The position numbers and the translations under genes are program-made. Under the pieces are notes generated by a model. It was not told the origin of the DNA. It did not search any database and worked only from the letters and a program-made list of their open reading frames with translations. Below, piece by piece: positions 1-7,977 of a DNA stretch of 47,293 nt; the stretch's first letter is position 1; each line of letters starts with the position of its first letter. The DNA is from Candidatus Pelagibacter sp. (GTDB taxonomy: Bacteria > Pseudomonadota > Alphaproteobacteria > Pelagibacterales > Pelagibacteraceae), in assembly GCA_028095445.1 (NCBI GenBank), contig JAOHCJ010000003.1:1-47293 (forward strand), in the 5' to 3' direction.

Positions 1-793
1 CTGCTCCAAAAACTGTATATAAATAAAGCACAGAGCCTGTAATGGATGCGCCTAATTTATTATTAACATAATTAAATAATAGAAAAGCAATTATACTTGG
101 AGATATTGCTGCAAACAAAACCCAGAATAAAAAATTTAAATCATAATTAGTTTTAGTAATATGAATATTTTCTAAAATAAAAAAAGGTAGTAAGCTTATA
201 GCCCCAAACATTGCTATAATTGTAAATCTCTCAAGAATTGGCATAACAGTTCTCCAGTGAAACAAATAAATTGTATAAAAAGCCCATCCTATTGAAGCAC
301 CCAACATCCACAGATCTCCAGAAGTAAATTTAAGTAAAAAAAGTAATTTAATATCCCCTTTGACAATAATTGCTATTACTCCAACAATACAAATTAAAAC
401 ACCAAATATTCTAATCATATTTATTTTTTCTTTAAAAAAAATTGTGGAAATTAAAATTATAAATATTGGAGATGAGGAATATATTATCCCCATATTTATG
501 ATTGTGGTTGTTTTTCCAGCAATAAATGGAAATGCTCCACATATACCGCATGCCAAAAAACCCAAAATAAATGTTTTGCTTAGCTCATTTTTATAACCTT
601 TAAAATTTTTAAATAAATATTTAAAAGTAAATGGTAGCAATATTAAAAAACAAAATAACCACCTCCAAAAAGCAAGTGAGATAGGTGGAACAAGCTCAGC
701 AGCTCCTCTTGCAACAACCAGGTTACTAGCCATAAAAATTGGTTGAATGAAAAGAAGAAGAAAAGGTATGTAGCTATTTCTTTTTACACTCAC
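1..793 (-). CDS. EamA/DMT-family permease, C-terminus cut by window edge
   Basis: An open frame runs leftward from a GTG at 793 and leaves the window after 264 codons, so the C-terminal end is missing. The protein is almost wholly hydrophobic. It shows the two-repeat plan of the EamA (drug/metabolite transporter) family: an N-terminal repeat with ASNLVVARGA near residue 22 and SLAFWRWL near 39, and a second repeat opening near residue 159 with GDLWMLGASIGWAFY. These are inner-membrane carriers for small metabolites; the substrate cannot be read from sequence. An in-frame TAA five codons upstream limits the start to GTG 793; the ATG at 733 would remove the first membrane helix. It lies 12 bases after the small membrane gene and is probably co-transcribed with it. 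No clear Shine-Dalgarno is seen. Confidence 0.85.
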   Translation of the reverse strand, partial: MSVKRNSYIPFLLLFIQPIFMASNLVVARGAAELVPPISLAFWRWLFCFLILLPFTFKYLFKNFKGYKNELSKTFILGFLACGICGAFPFIAGKTTTIINMGIIYSSSPIFIILISTIFFKEKINMIRIFGVLICIVGVIAIIVKGDIKLLFLLKFTSGDLWMLGASIGWAFYTIYLFHWRTVMPILERFTIIAMFGAISLLPFFILENIHITKTNYDLNFLFWVLFAAISPSIIAFLLFNYVNNKLGASITGSVLYLYTVFGA

Positions 794-805
794 GTAAATT
801 AAAAT

Positions 806-985
806 TTATTTCTTGTCGAAAAAGGCTTCGTAAACCATCATAAAAATTGCTAAAGCCATTAAAATGTAAACTGGCAATACGTCCCAAAAACCAATCATGG
901 AAGATCTGGTTAGTGTTGTTGCAAGACCAATTAAAAATGCCGCAGCAAGAGCAGAGCCTAAAAATGTTGTGAATTTATTTAGCAT
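806..985 (-). CDS. Small membrane protein, 59 residues, unknown
   Basis: A complete short frame starts at ATG 985, which overlaps the last 11 bases of the amidase gene, and stops at 806. It encodes 59 residues beginning MLNKFTTFLGSALAAAF and ending in a charged EAFFDKK tail. Two hydrophobic stretches (about residues 8-25 and 31-53) suggest a two-helix inner-membrane protein. Frame continuity, AT-rich codon use like the neighbours, and tight overlap with the upstream gene support a real, translationally coupled gene. I do not recognise a family. Its place after a TRAP/amidase operon and before a DMT permease makes a membrane or transport accessory role possible, but that is inference. Confidence 0.7.
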   Translation of the reverse strand: MLNKFTTFLGSALAAAFLIGLATTLTRSSMIGFWDVLPVYILMALAIFMMVYEAFFDKK

Positions 986-2312
986 ATTTTTTACAACTTT
1001 TTTCTAACCAATTAGCTACACCTAAAAATCTTAAATCATCATATTTGTCACCAGCTAATTGAATTCCTAATGGTAAATTATTTAGGCCAGTAAGTAAAGG
1101 TAATGAAATTGAAGGCATTCCCATATAGGTCCAAACAGTACAAAATTCTGGGCTACCAGTACTTTTTAAGCCTTTGTCAGCAACGCCTGTAGTTGCCGGA
1201 CTTAAAACTCCATGATAATCTTCAAATACCTCTTTATAAGACTCATAACTACGATTTATAAAATCAACTGCTTCTGCGTATTCTTTTGCAGAATACTTCA
1301 ATCCTCTTTCAATTGCACTTATCATTTCTTTAGAAAGTTTTTTCTTTGATTTTTTATAATAAACCTGAAAATTATTAGCCATATCAGTCTCATGAATTAT
1401 TTTATGATATTGTGGGATGTCATCAAAATATGAAGGCGTATCAAATACTTCAATATTTTTTTCAAAAGTTTTTATAAAAAATTCAAAAGAATTTTGAGAT
1501 TCTTTATCTATTTTTTTCCAACTCTTGGTTTTATAGAATATGAACTTTGGTTCAAAAAGTGGGCCTTTTTTACAAACATTTAACATTTCATCTGCAGAAT
1601 AATGAATTGTAGATTGGTCATGAATATCTTTTTTGATTAATGTTTTTGTTAATAAAGCAATATCTTCCACTGATTTTCCAAATACGCCAATATGGTCTAA
1701 CTTTTCTGATTGCCTTAAAACACCACTACGAGAAATTAATCCAAAAGATGGTTTAAAACCAACTACACCACAATAAGATGCTGGTCTTATAACTGAACCA
1801 TTAGTTTGAGAGCCTAATGATAACGGAGCCATGTGTGCTGCAACAGCTGCTGCTGATCCACTCGAAGATCCACCTGGCGTTCTAGAATGATCATGAGGAT
1901 TTGTTGTTTTTCCAGGATGAAAATATGCAAGCTCTGTAGTTTCAGTTTTACCCATAATAATAGCACCAGCAATCTTAAGTAAATTTACTACTTCTGCTTC
2001 TTGAGATCCTGTCATTTTTTTTCTAATCGCAGTTCCGCATTCAGTTGGCATATCTAAAGTTCCAATTATATCCTTAACAGCAACAGGTAATCCATGTAAA
2101 GCACCCATTGGTTTTCCTGATTTTCTGTATTCATCCGCCTCAGCAGCTTTTTCTAAAAGTTCTTTTTTATCAAAATGAGCCCATGCCTTGACTTCTTTTT
2201 CAAACTTTTTAATTCTATCTATATATTGTTCACAAACTTCGACAGATGAAATTTCACCCTCTTTTAATTTTTCTACTAACTTATTAGCGGTAAGAGAAAA
2301 TATATCCATCAT
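975..2312 (-). CDS. Amidase signature family hydrolase
   Basis: A 445-residue amidase-signature enzyme that hydrolyses a carboxylic amide to acid and ammonia in the cytoplasm. The Ser-cisSer-Lys triad is visible: Lys80 in GLPVAVKD, the cis-Ser about residue 149 in the Gly/Ser-rich TPGGSSSGSAAA loop, and nucleophile Ser173 in GSQTNGSVIRPASYCG. The 24-residue spacing between the two serines matches characterised family members. The length is normal for stand-alone amidases and short for GatA, and no gatB or gatC is nearby, so GatA is unlikely. It is the last large gene of the TRAP operon, 10 bases after dctM, which suggests that it acts on an imported amide or releases an acid related to the transported substrate. 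The true substrate is unknown. The gene begins with two ATG codons; either may be used. Confidence 0.88.
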   Translation of the reverse strand: MMDIFSLTANKLVEKLKEGEISSVEVCEQYIDRIKKFEKEVKAWAHFDKKELLEKAAEADEYRKSGKPMGALHGLPVAVKDIIGTLDMPTECGTAIRKKMTGSQEAEVVNLLKIAGAIIMGKTETTELAYFHPGKTTNPHDHSRTPGGSSSGSAAAVAAHMAPLSLGSQTNGSVIRPASYCGVVGFKPSFGLISRSGVLRQSEKLDHIGVFGKSVEDIALLTKTLIKKDIHDQSTIHYSADEMLNVCKKGPLFEPKFIFYKTKSWKKIDKESQNSFEFFIKTFEKNIEVFDTPSYFDDIPQYHKIIHETDMANNFQVYYKKSKKKLSKEMISAIERGLKYSAKEYAEAVDFINRSYESYKEVFEDYHGVLSPATTGVADKGLKSTGSPEFCTVWTYMGMPSISLPLLTGLNNLPLGIQLAGDKYDDLRFLGVANWLEKSCKKYAK

Positions 2313-2322
2313 CCCAAATTAT

Positions 2323-3684
2323 TTAATTTGCAAATAATGTTTCCGGAAGCCACAATGCGATACCTGGGAACATGTACATTAAAAACATAGCAAATATTAC
2401 AATACCTAAGAATGGCATAATTCCTGCAAATATTTGCATCAATTCAACATTTTTGGATTGGACACCTTTGAGATAATAAGCTGACATAGCCATTGGTGGT
2501 GTTAAAAAAGATGTTTGTAAATTTAAGGCAATTAACATTGCAAAAAAATAAGGGTTAACATCAAACACTTCGAGCAAAGGTAAAAATATTGGAACAAATA
2601 TAATCAAAATTTCTGTCCATTCTAGTGGCCAGCCTAAAAGAAAAATTATTATTTGTGTGATTATTAAAAATTGCCAAGTTGTTATTTCAATTGATTTAAA
2701 AAAATGCTCAAAAACTTCATGACCACCTAAATAAGAAAATACCGATGAAAAGGTCCAAGAACCAATAAACAACCACATAATCATTGCAGTAGTTTTAGCA
2801 GTTAAAAATACAGATTCTTTAAAGCTTTGCCACTTAAGAGTTTTATAAAACCAAGAAAGAAGTATTGCTCCAAATGCTCCTGCAGCAGCTGCTTCTGCAG
2901 GCGTTGCTATTCCAGCTAAAATTGTACCAAGCACCAACATAATTAAACCAAAAAGAGGAACGAAAGATACTAAAACTTCTTTTAAAATTTCTGATCTAGG
3001 TGGTATATCTTCTGCAGGTGGTTTAGGAGCAATAGATGGATTTATCCAAGCCCTAGTTATGGCATAACCCATGTATAAACCTGAAAGTAATAATCCAGGA
3101 AAAATTGCTGCTGCAAATAATCTCAAAGGAGACAATTGAGCAATTACCGAATAAACGATTAACATAATGCTTGGTGGTATTAAAATTCCTAAACATCCCC
3201 CAGCGCAAATAACTCCTGAAGCAAATTTTTTATCATAACCTGCCTTGACCATCGCTGGCCACGCAAGTAAGCCCATTAAAGTTACAACAGCCCCAATAAT
3301 TCCTGTTGCTGTAGAAAATAATGTACAAGTTATTAATGCTGCTACCGCCATCGAAGCAGGCAGTCTGTGTGCCGCTAATCTAATTGCAAAAAATAATTTT
3401 GCTACTATCCCAGCTCTTTCAACTAAGTATCCCATAAATAAAAATAAAGGGACTGCAGTTAATACATTGTTGTCCATGACTGAGTAGGTATTTTGAACAA
3501 ATAGCTGAAATATTCTATTATCAAATATATGATCCATTAATGCTGGATCATAAAAAGCATAATAACCAAACCCTATGCCCATAGCCATCAAAGTAAATGC
3601 AATGGGGAATCCTAATAACACTGCAAATAAAAATATTCCCATCATTAAGATGGCAACTTCTGGGTTCGTCAGACTAAATAACAT
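2323..3684 (-). CDS. dctM: TRAP transporter large permease subunit DctM
   Basis: The large membrane subunit (about 453 residues, some 12 helices) of a tripartite ATP-independent periplasmic transporter. It moves an organic acid across the inner membrane using the sodium gradient. Family marks include FLFAVLLGFPIAF in the first helix, FLFMGYLVERAG near residue 85 and GCLGILIPPSIMLIVYS near 165, with AGIATPAEAAAAGAFGA in the second half. I prefer ATG 3684 to the in-frame ATG at 3699: a GAGG sequence lies 9 bases before 3684, and the family's first helix follows directly. It overlaps the dctQ stop by 11 bases, so the two are translationally coupled. The large subunit fits the mannitol/chloroaromatic/2-oxoacid (TakP-type) TRAP class suggested by dctP. 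Confidence 0.93.
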   Translation of the reverse strand: MLFSLTNPEVAILMMGIFLFAVLLGFPIAFTLMAMGIGFGYYAFYDPALMDHIFDNRIFQLFVQNTYSVMDNNVLTAVPLFLFMGYLVERAGIVAKLFFAIRLAAHRLPASMAVAALITCTLFSTATGIIGAVVTLMGLLAWPAMVKAGYDKKFASGVICAGGCLGILIPPSIMLIVYSVIAQLSPLRLFAAAIFPGLLLSGLYMGYAITRAWINPSIAPKPPAEDIPPRSEILKEVLVSFVPLFGLIMLVLGTILAGIATPAEAAAAGAFGAILLSWFYKTLKWQSFKESVFLTAKTTAMIMWLFIGSWTFSSVFSYLGGHEVFEHFFKSIEITTWQFLIITQIIIFLLGWPLEWTEILIIFVPIFLPLLEVFDVNPYFFAMLIALNLQTSFLTPPMAMSAYYLKGVQSKNVELMQIFAGIMPFLGIVIFAMFLMYMFPGIALWLPETLFAN

Positions 3685-4261
3685 CTTTTTGATCCTCATC
3701 TTGTGCGGTTCTCATTAAAATTTTTTCAGTTTCCTCTGCAACAACCATTCTTGCGGGCCAGTGTCCTGTTTGAATACAGATTATTGATCTGAAAACTTCA
3801 CTAATCCCTTGAATAATTAATAGAACGCCAGCCGCTGGTATCATAGATTTTACCATGTAAATTTGTATTTGAGCTGGACTGCTCCAGCTAGTTTCTTTTA
3901 TTTTCCAAGCTAGAGCGGCATATTCGTAACCATAAAATGCCAAAGCAATCACTCCTGGAAAAAAGAATATAAAATAAAGTATAAAATCTATCCAAGCTTG
4001 TTTTCTTGGGCTAAACAATCTGTAGATAACATCTCCTCTAACATGTGATTCTGTAGCTAAACAGTAAGCTCCTGACATCATCAAAATTGCACCATACATT
4101 TGCATACTGAAGTCGAAGTTCCACAATGTTGGTTTATTAAAACCATAAGCCATTGTCACCTCATATACTGTTCCACCCATTAAAATAACGATGCACCATG
4201 AAAAAGCCTTACCCATCGATGTGCTAAGAGTGTCTGCAAATTTAATAAAGGATCTCATCAT
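3674..4261 (-). CDS. dctQ: TRAP transporter small permease subunit DctQ
   Basis: A 195-residue small membrane subunit with four predicted helices (about residues 18-36, 52-68, 90-112 and 138-158). It fits the DctQ family by size, topology and position between dctP and dctM. The loop AYCLATESHVRGDVIYRLFSP near residues 66-86 corresponds to the conserved HVRxDV element of DctQ proteins. The subunit pairs with DctM and may help dock the periplasmic binding protein. It begins 80 bases downstream of dctP, after a terminator-like hairpin, and overlaps dctM. The C-terminal tail of about 35 charged residues is cytoplasmic by inference. Confidence 0.88.
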   Translation of the reverse strand: MMRSFIKFADTLSTSMGKAFSWCIVILMGGTVYEVTMAYGFNKPTLWNFDFSMQMYGAILMMSGAYCLATESHVRGDVIYRLFSPRKQAWIDFILYFIFFFPGVIALAFYGYEYAALAWKIKETSWSSPAQIQIYMVKSMIPAAGVLLIIQGISEVFRSIICIQTGHWPARMVVAEETEKILMRTAQDEDQKDVI

Positions 4262-4290
4262 ATCTTAATTAAATACCCTAATTTTAGATT

Positions 4291-4318
4291 AAAAAAAAGG
4301 GGGCTTTTACACCCCCTT
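4291..4318 (-). terminator. Rho-independent terminator between dctP and dctQ
   Basis: On the minus strand a 7-bp stem (AAGGGGG paired with CCCCCTT, 8-base loop) is followed directly by eight T residues, the classic intrinsic terminator form. It lies 24 bases after the dctP stop and before dctQ on the same strand. The likely effect is partial termination, so that the periplasmic binding protein is made in excess over the membrane subunits. It is one of very few G/C-rich hairpins in the window. Confidence 0.85.
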
Positions 4319-4341
4319 CTTTAAAAATTATCAAAAGTTAA

Positions 4342-5499
4342 TTAGATTTTAACTTTTCCGATTGGACCAAACTCATTTTCATAAGCTAATTTGTAGTTCG
4401 GTTGATTCATCAACAGATACTTCATTGTTCTCTTAGCGTATGCTTTTTGTGAGTCTATTACTTTCTTAAAGAAAGCATCTTTAGCAGAAAACTCACCAAC
4501 GATTTTATCCCAGCCTTTTAACTGTTCAGCTAAAATAGCATCAGATGTTTGGTAAACATTTACCTTATGCTCATTCATCAATTTAGCTAAGTCAGTAGAA
4601 TATCTAACTAGCGCCTTGAAATAGTTATCTGAGTTCGCAGCGTAAGCAGCGTTCTTCAAGATAGCTTGGTGAGCAGGTGAAAGGCTTTTTAGTTTCTTTG
4701 TGTTCATAGGAATTTCAAACATCTCTTGAGATTGGTGGAAACTTCCTAAGTGATAGTGTTTAGAAACATCTTGCATTCCAAACTGTGAGTCTGATGTGGG
4801 GTTGTTAAACTCTGCAGCATCGATCAAACCAGTTTTCATTGCTGGTTGAATTTCACCACCTGGTAATTGTCTTACGACCATTCCCATAGCAGTTAAAACG
4901 TTAGTCGCTAAACCAACTGTTCTATACTTCATACCTTTTACATCAGATACTTTAGTTACATTCTTTTTAAACCAACCAAACGGTTGTGCTGGCATAGGCA
5001 TATGGAAGAAACCTGTGTAATCAAATCCTACACTTTTTACTGCTTCTTCATATAGCTTTCTTCCTCCACCATATTCCATCCATCCCATAACTTCTTGAGA
5101 TGACATTCCGTATGAAGGTCCAGTTCCAAAAAGTGAAGCTGCAGCATTTTTACCGTACCAATATGCTGTCACCCAGTGACCCATATCTACTACGCCTGAA
5201 CTTACTGCTTGTCCAATTTCAGAAGTTTTTACAATTGCGTTTACTGGTTGAAGATCAATTTTTAGTGATCCACCAGACATATCGCTAACCATTTTTGCAT
5301 AATCTCCTGCCATTTCAAAAAATATGTTAGCGCCTGATGGCCAAGCTGCTTGCATTTTTAATGTTACTGGCGCTGCATTAGCTATACTGGGCATTGCTAC
5401 AGCTGTTGCTGCGGCTGCTCCTGTTACTGCTGCTGCTTTGAAGAACTTACGTCTTGAAGGCGTTTTTGAAGCCTTCAATGATTTTTTTTCTTTAATCAT
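4342..5499 (-). CDS. TRAP substrate-binding protein, TakP-like, Tat-exported
   Basis: A 385-residue periplasmic binding protein of the DctP superfamily, TakP/FcbT1 branch (2-oxoacids, lactate, other monocarboxylates). The N-terminus carries a Tat signal: SRRKFFK at residues 15-21, then a long Ala-rich hydrophobic stretch and a likely cut after IANA near residue 42. Arg193 in KYRTVG matches the Arg that binds the substrate carboxylate in TRAP binding proteins. Glu230 in DAAEFNNP matches the acidic ligand seen in TakP, where Trp follows; here it is Phe. A strong ribosome site lies 5 bases before the ATG and a perfect palindrome lies just upstream of it. Neighbouring hydroxyacid oxidases suggest a 2-hydroxy or 2-oxo acid ligand; this is inference. 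Confidence 0.92.
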   Translation of the reverse strand: MIKEKKSLKASKTPSRRKFFKAAAVTGAAAATAVAMPSIANAAPVTLKMQAAWPSGANIFFEMAGDYAKMVSDMSGGSLKIDLQPVNAIVKTSEIGQAVSSGVVDMGHWVTAYWYGKNAAASLFGTGPSYGMSSQEVMGWMEYGGGRKLYEEAVKSVGFDYTGFFHMPMPAQPFGWFKKNVTKVSDVKGMKYRTVGLATNVLTAMGMVVRQLPGGEIQPAMKTGLIDAAEFNNPTSDSQFGMQDVSKHYHLGSFHQSQEMFEIPMNTKKLKSLSPAHQAILKNAAYAANSDNYFKALVRYSTDLAKLMNEHKVNVYQTSDAILAEQLKGWDKIVGEFSAKDAFFKKVIDSQKAYAKRTMKYLLMNQPNYKLAYENEFGPIGKVKI

Positions 5500-5504
5500 T
5501 ATTT

Positions 5505-5510
5505 CTCCTC
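5505..5510 (-). promoter_or_regulatory. Strong Shine-Dalgarno of dctP
   Basis: GAGGAG on the minus strand lies 5 bases before the dctP ATG. This is unusually strong, as most genes here have weak or no recognisable Shine-Dalgarno. It fits the high expression expected for a TRAP binding protein and fixes the start at 5499. Confidence 0.8.
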
Positions 5511-5513
5511 TAT

Positions 5514-5527
5514 TTGTTAATTAACAA
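5514..5527. promoter_or_regulatory. Perfect 14-base palindrome upstream of dctP, candidate operator
   Basis: TTGTTAATTAACAA is a perfect inverted repeat with no spacer, placed immediately upstream of the dctP ribosome site in a 111-base intergenic region. The position is typical of a repressor site overlapping the start of a transcript. No regulator gene is encoded in the window, so the binding protein is unknown. An AT-only chance palindrome is possible. Confidence 0.45.
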
Positions 5528-5610
5528 GGGCAGTAAATTATAATTGGAGATCAGAGTCTACAGAGAAAGTGACGCTTTACTATATATTTTACAATCTGAG
5601 ATAGAAAAAA

Positions 5611-6564
5611 CTAGTTTACTTTATTTGTACAGTTGCCAGTTTTAAAAAACTCATCAATATTATCAATTGCTAAGTTCGCCATCGCTATTCTTGTATGTTT
5701 AGTTGCGCTACCTAAATGAGGTAGAATAAACGCACTTTTTATTTTTAAGTAACCAGGATTTAAATTTGGTTCACCTTTATAAACATCTAAACCTACTGCG
5801 TAAATTTTTCTTCTATTTAATGCATCAATTAAAGCATCATCATCAACAATATCTCCTCTTGCAACGTTTGTGATTACCGCTCCAGTTGGAAAATATTCTA
5901 GTGTTTCTTTATTGATTAAATTTTCTGTTTCTTTTGTTGCTGGACAACAGATTGACAACACATCAGATACTGAAAAAAGATCTTTAAGATTTTCATGATA
6001 AACTGCACCCTGTTCTTTTTCTTCACTCAGTTTAGATCGATTATGGTAATGAATAATCATTCCCAAAGATTTTGCTATTTTTGCAATTTTTTGTCCTATT
6101 CTACCCATTCCTAAAATTCCAAGTCTTGTTCCTGTTAATTGTTTTCCTATCAAATAATCCGCTGACCACTTCCAGCTACTTTCTTTTGCACTTTGAATTC
6201 CCTCTGAAACTCTTCGACAAGCACCTAATATTAATAAAATTCCAATTTCTGCTGTAGCATCTGACAAAACTTCTGGGGTATTTGTAACTGCAATACCTTT
6301 TTTTTTAGCAGCCTCTAAAGCTATATTTCCAAAACCAACTGCGAAATTTGAAATTATTTTAACTGTACTGGGTAATTTATTTATAGTGTCTTCATCCATC
6401 TTGTCTGTCAAAGATGTTAGAATTGCATCATGACCTTCACTTAACTCTATTAGTTTTGATTGGGAATATAATTCATCATTACTATTAAATTTTACATCAA
6501 ATATTTTTGAAGCTTTTTCTTCACTGTCTTTTATCAATTTTCTTGTTATTAATATTTTTTTCAT
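5611..6564 (-). CDS. D-isomer 2-hydroxyacid dehydrogenase (glyoxylate/hydroxypyruvate reductase type)
   Basis: A 317-residue NAD(P)-dependent reductase of 2-oxo acids to D-2-hydroxy acids. It has the two-domain plan of the family, with the nucleotide-binding motif GILGMGRIGQKIAK at 149-162. The catalytic Arg236 (NVARGD), Glu265 (KGEPN) and His283 (LPHLGSAT) are all present. The residues after the second strand, HNRSK at 174-178, carry an Arg where NADPH-preferring members (GhrB/GRHPR-like) do, so NADPH preference is likely. It follows the FAD oxidase gene by one base and is the last gene before the TRAP promoter region. It could reduce glyoxylate, hydroxypyruvate or pyruvate, closing a cycle with the neighbouring hydroxyacid oxidases. 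Confidence 0.9.
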   Translation of the reverse strand: MKKILITRKLIKDSEEKASKIFDVKFNSNDELYSQSKLIELSEGHDAILTSLTDKMDEDTINKLPSTVKIISNFAVGFGNIALEAAKKKGIAVTNTPEVLSDATAEIGILLILGACRRVSEGIQSAKESSWKWSADYLIGKQLTGTRLGILGMGRIGQKIAKIAKSLGMIIHYHNRSKLSEEKEQGAVYHENLKDLFSVSDVLSICCPATKETENLINKETLEYFPTGAVITNVARGDIVDDDALIDALNRRKIYAVGLDVYKGEPNLNPGYLKIKSAFILPHLGSATKHTRIAMANLAIDNIDEFFKTGNCTNKVN

Positions 6565-6565
6565 A

Positions 6566-7939
6566 TTAATTTAAATCAAATACCTTTCCAGGATTCATAA
6601 TATTATTTACATCTAAACTACGTTTTATAGATTTCATAACTGGTATATTGTCTGGATGTTCTTTCAATAAATAATGTTTTTTTTGTAAACCAATTCCATG
6701 CTCTCCAGTTATTGTTCCCTCTAATTCAAGAGCCTTAGTTATAAGATCGTCACTATATTTTCTAATCTTTTTCTGTTTTTCTTTATCTTTTGGATCAAAT
6801 AAAATTATTGAATGAAAATTTCCATCGCCAACATGTCCAACCATAGGTGCGATAAGATCATGTTTTTTTACCTCCTTTTCTGCCCACGAAATACACTCAA
6901 CTAAATTAGAAATGGGTACACAAACATCAGTTGAATACACTTTCATATTATTACCAAGAGCCTTTACAGACCAATAAACATCATGTCTTGCTTGCCACAA
7001 TTTGTTTCTCTCTTCTAAAGATTCTGCCCATTTAAAATCACCACCACGATTATTTTTGGATAATTCTTCAACTAGTTTTATTGATTCCTTGTTTGAGATT
7101 TCACTTCCATGAAATTCAAAGAATAATGTAGGTGACGCTTTTATGTTTTCTAATTTTGAATACTTTATACTTATTTCCATCTGATCTTTATTTAACATTT
7201 CTATTCTAGCAATTGGTATTCCATATTGTATTACCTCTTGGGCTGTTTGAACTGCTGAATCCAAGTCTGGAAAATAACAAACTGCACTCATTATACTTTC
7301 TGGAATTGGAGACAGTCTTACTTGTACTTCTGTGATTATTCCAAGAGTTCCCTCTGATCCTATAAATAAATTTGTTAAGTTGTAACCTGCAGAAGATTTT
7401 TTTGTTCTTGCACCAGTTTTAATTATATCTCCATTAGCAAGCACCACCGTTAGTCCTGAAATTACAGTTCTCATTGTTCCATACTTGACAGCCATCGTTC
7501 CAGATGCAGATGTTGATGCCATTCCACCAATTGCTGCATCAGCCCCTGGATCAATAGGAAAAAATACCCCATCCTCTCTTAAATATTCATTTAATTGTTT
7601 TCTGGTAACATTAGCTTGCACTCTACAATCAAAATCAGCAGCATTTACATTTAAAACTTTATTCATTTTTTCTAAAGAAATAGTTATACCATTAGAGTTA
7701 CCAACAGCATTTCCCTCTAGAGAAGTTCCTGTGCCAAATGGAACAACAGGAATTTTATTATCATTACATAGTTTTAAAATTTTTGAAACTTCTTCATTGG
7801 TTTCTGGAAATACTACTGCCTGAGATAAAACTGGCTCATAAGTATCTTCGCCTCTTGCATAATTTGATCTGGTAGACTCAGAGGTTGAATACCTTTCGTT
7901 AAAAATTTTTTTTAATTTGTTTTGAGCTTGTTCATTCAT
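6566..7939 (-). CDS. FAD-binding D-lactate/D-2-hydroxyacid dehydrogenase (GlcD/Dld1 type)
   Basis: A 457-residue flavoprotein that oxidises a D-2-hydroxyacid (lactate, glycolate or similar) to the 2-oxoacid. Domains: the PCMH-type FAD-binding domain (about 35-215, with VVPFGTGTSLEGN at 65-77, PIDPGADAAIGGM near 128-140 and GSEGTLGIITEV at 194-205), then the C-terminal FAD-oxidase domain. The metal and substrate site is intact: His369 and His376 in GHVGDGNFH, then Glu413-His414 in GEHGIG. Size and a stand-alone architecture fit the eukaryotic-type LDHD/Dld1 group rather than the GlcDEF complex, since no GlcE or GlcF is present. Electrons probably go to cytochrome c or quinone. It lies one base upstream of the hydroxyacid dehydrogenase. 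Confidence 0.92.
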   Translation of the reverse strand: MNEQAQNKLKKIFNERYSTSESTRSNYARGEDTYEPVLSQAVVFPETNEEVSKILKLCNDNKIPVVPFGTGTSLEGNAVGNSNGITISLEKMNKVLNVNAADFDCRVQANVTRKQLNEYLREDGVFFPIDPGADAAIGGMASTSASGTMAVKYGTMRTVISGLTVVLANGDIIKTGARTKKSSAGYNLTNLFIGSEGTLGIITEVQVRLSPIPESIMSAVCYFPDLDSAVQTAQEVIQYGIPIARIEMLNKDQMEISIKYSKLENIKASPTLFFEFHGSEISNKESIKLVEELSKNNRGGDFKWAESLEERNKLWQARHDVYWSVKALGNNMKVYSTDVCVPISNLVECISWAEKEVKKHDLIAPMVGHVGDGNFHSIILFDPKDKEKQKKIRKYSDDLITKALELEGTITGEHGIGLQKKHYLLKEHPDNIPVMKSIKRSLDVNNIMNPGKVFDLN

Positions 7940-7977
7940 AAAATAGATACTAATAAAAATAACTTAAAAAATACAGC

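Noticed and set aside
360..596. A 78-codon plus-strand frame near the left edge
   Set aside because: It is antisense to the EamA permease; its hydrophobic composition is simply the complement of membrane-protein codons.
7485..7823. A 112-codon plus-strand frame antisense to the FAD oxidase
   Set aside because: It is the shadow of a well-supported gene, with no family resemblance or ribosome site.
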